From the NCBI GenBank assembly GCA_013331415.1, contig DUGL01000092.1:8316-13574 (forward strand): DNA of 5,259 bases, in the 5' to 3' direction. Numbering within the stretch: the first letter of the stretch is position 1; each line of letters opens with the position of its first letter. Source of the DNA: Methanoregulaceae archaeon (GTDB lineage Archaea > Halobacteriota > Methanomicrobia > Methanomicrobiales > Methanospirillaceae). Both the position numbers and the translations under genes were made by a program. Shown here piece by piece: positions 5,144 to 5,259 of the stretch. Below the pieces are notes generated by a model, which was given only the letters and a program-made list of their open reading frames with translations, searched no databases and was not told the origin of the DNA.

Positions 5144-5259
5144 CAGGAAACGCGCAGGCAGGATCCTCTCCCTGATACGTGATAATTATAAACTATTTTG
5201 GAGAACGACGCTCATTTTAGTGCAGAGTCTTACGTCAGTACTTCGCTAATTCACCTCCA
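5144..5259. other. Right-edge intergenic sequence, no supportable gene
   Basis: An AT-rich stretch GATAATTATAAACTATTTT (5181-5199) looks promoter-like on the plus strand, but no start with a good ribosome-binding site follows before the window ends. A short frame from TTG at 5198 stays open to the edge but has no family signal. On the minus strand the edge reads GGAGGTGA, followed by a stop codon in the frame of its GTG. The neighbouring gene must lie beyond the window. Confidence 0.4.

Noticed and set aside
5249..5259. CACCTCC at the right edge as a 16S rRNA 3' end
   Set aside because: The preceding sequence lacks the conserved 16S 3' terminal region; only seven bases match.

Overview
The window looks archaeal. 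The likeliest source is a methanogenic euryarchaeote of the Methanomicrobia, with Methanomicrobiales as the best guess. The pointers are an archaeal-type phosphoglucosamine mutase (GEGNGG sugar loop), a MobB homologue, a protein of a haloarchaeal/methanogen-specific uncharacterised family, AT-rich TATA-like boxes instead of bacterial -35/-10 pairs, and a lone Cas1. The genus is inference; no rRNA or other marker is present.

Layout from left to right. (1) Positions 1-134, minus strand: the first 44 codons of a phenylacetate-CoA ligase-like gene (paaK family), cut by the window edge. (2) Positions 135-364: a divergent intergenic region with a perfect 12-bp inverted repeat. (3) Positions 365-1333, plus strand: a complete cas1-like gene with no cas2, other cas gene or CRISPR array anywhere in the window. 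(4) Positions 1334-1689: a noncoding stretch between convergent genes, rich in short hairpins. (5) Positions 1690-2037, minus strand: an acylphosphatase. (6) Positions 2038-2442: mostly noncoding, holding the acylphosphatase promoter and one weak small ORF. (7) Positions 2443-5049, minus strand: a compact three-gene operon. Its order of transcription is a conserved uncharacterised archaeal protein (probably DUF5806), then MobB with a C-terminal extension, then phosphoglucosamine mutase. The first two genes overlap by four bases (TTGA), and the second and third are four bases apart. (8) Positions 5050-5259: the operon's promoter region and about 100 further bases without a supportable gene.

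The operon joins two housekeeping functions. MobB supports the guanine dinucleotide form of the molybdenum/tungsten cofactor, which methanogen formate and formylmethanofuran dehydrogenases use. GlmM makes glucosamine-1-phosphate for UDP-N-acetylglucosamine and surface glycans. No metabolic link between them is visible, so the grouping may be simple co-expression. The acylphosphatase and the operon share a similar promoter block at nearly the same distance from their start codons.

The most interesting object is the Cas1 homologue. It has the Cas1 fold signature and the C-terminal His/Asp/Glu metal-ligand positions. The position that normally carries the first catalytic glutamate appears to be histidine (H169). 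It stands alone among metabolic genes, which fits my recollection of a 'Cas1-solo' group described from Methanomicrobia with no settled function.
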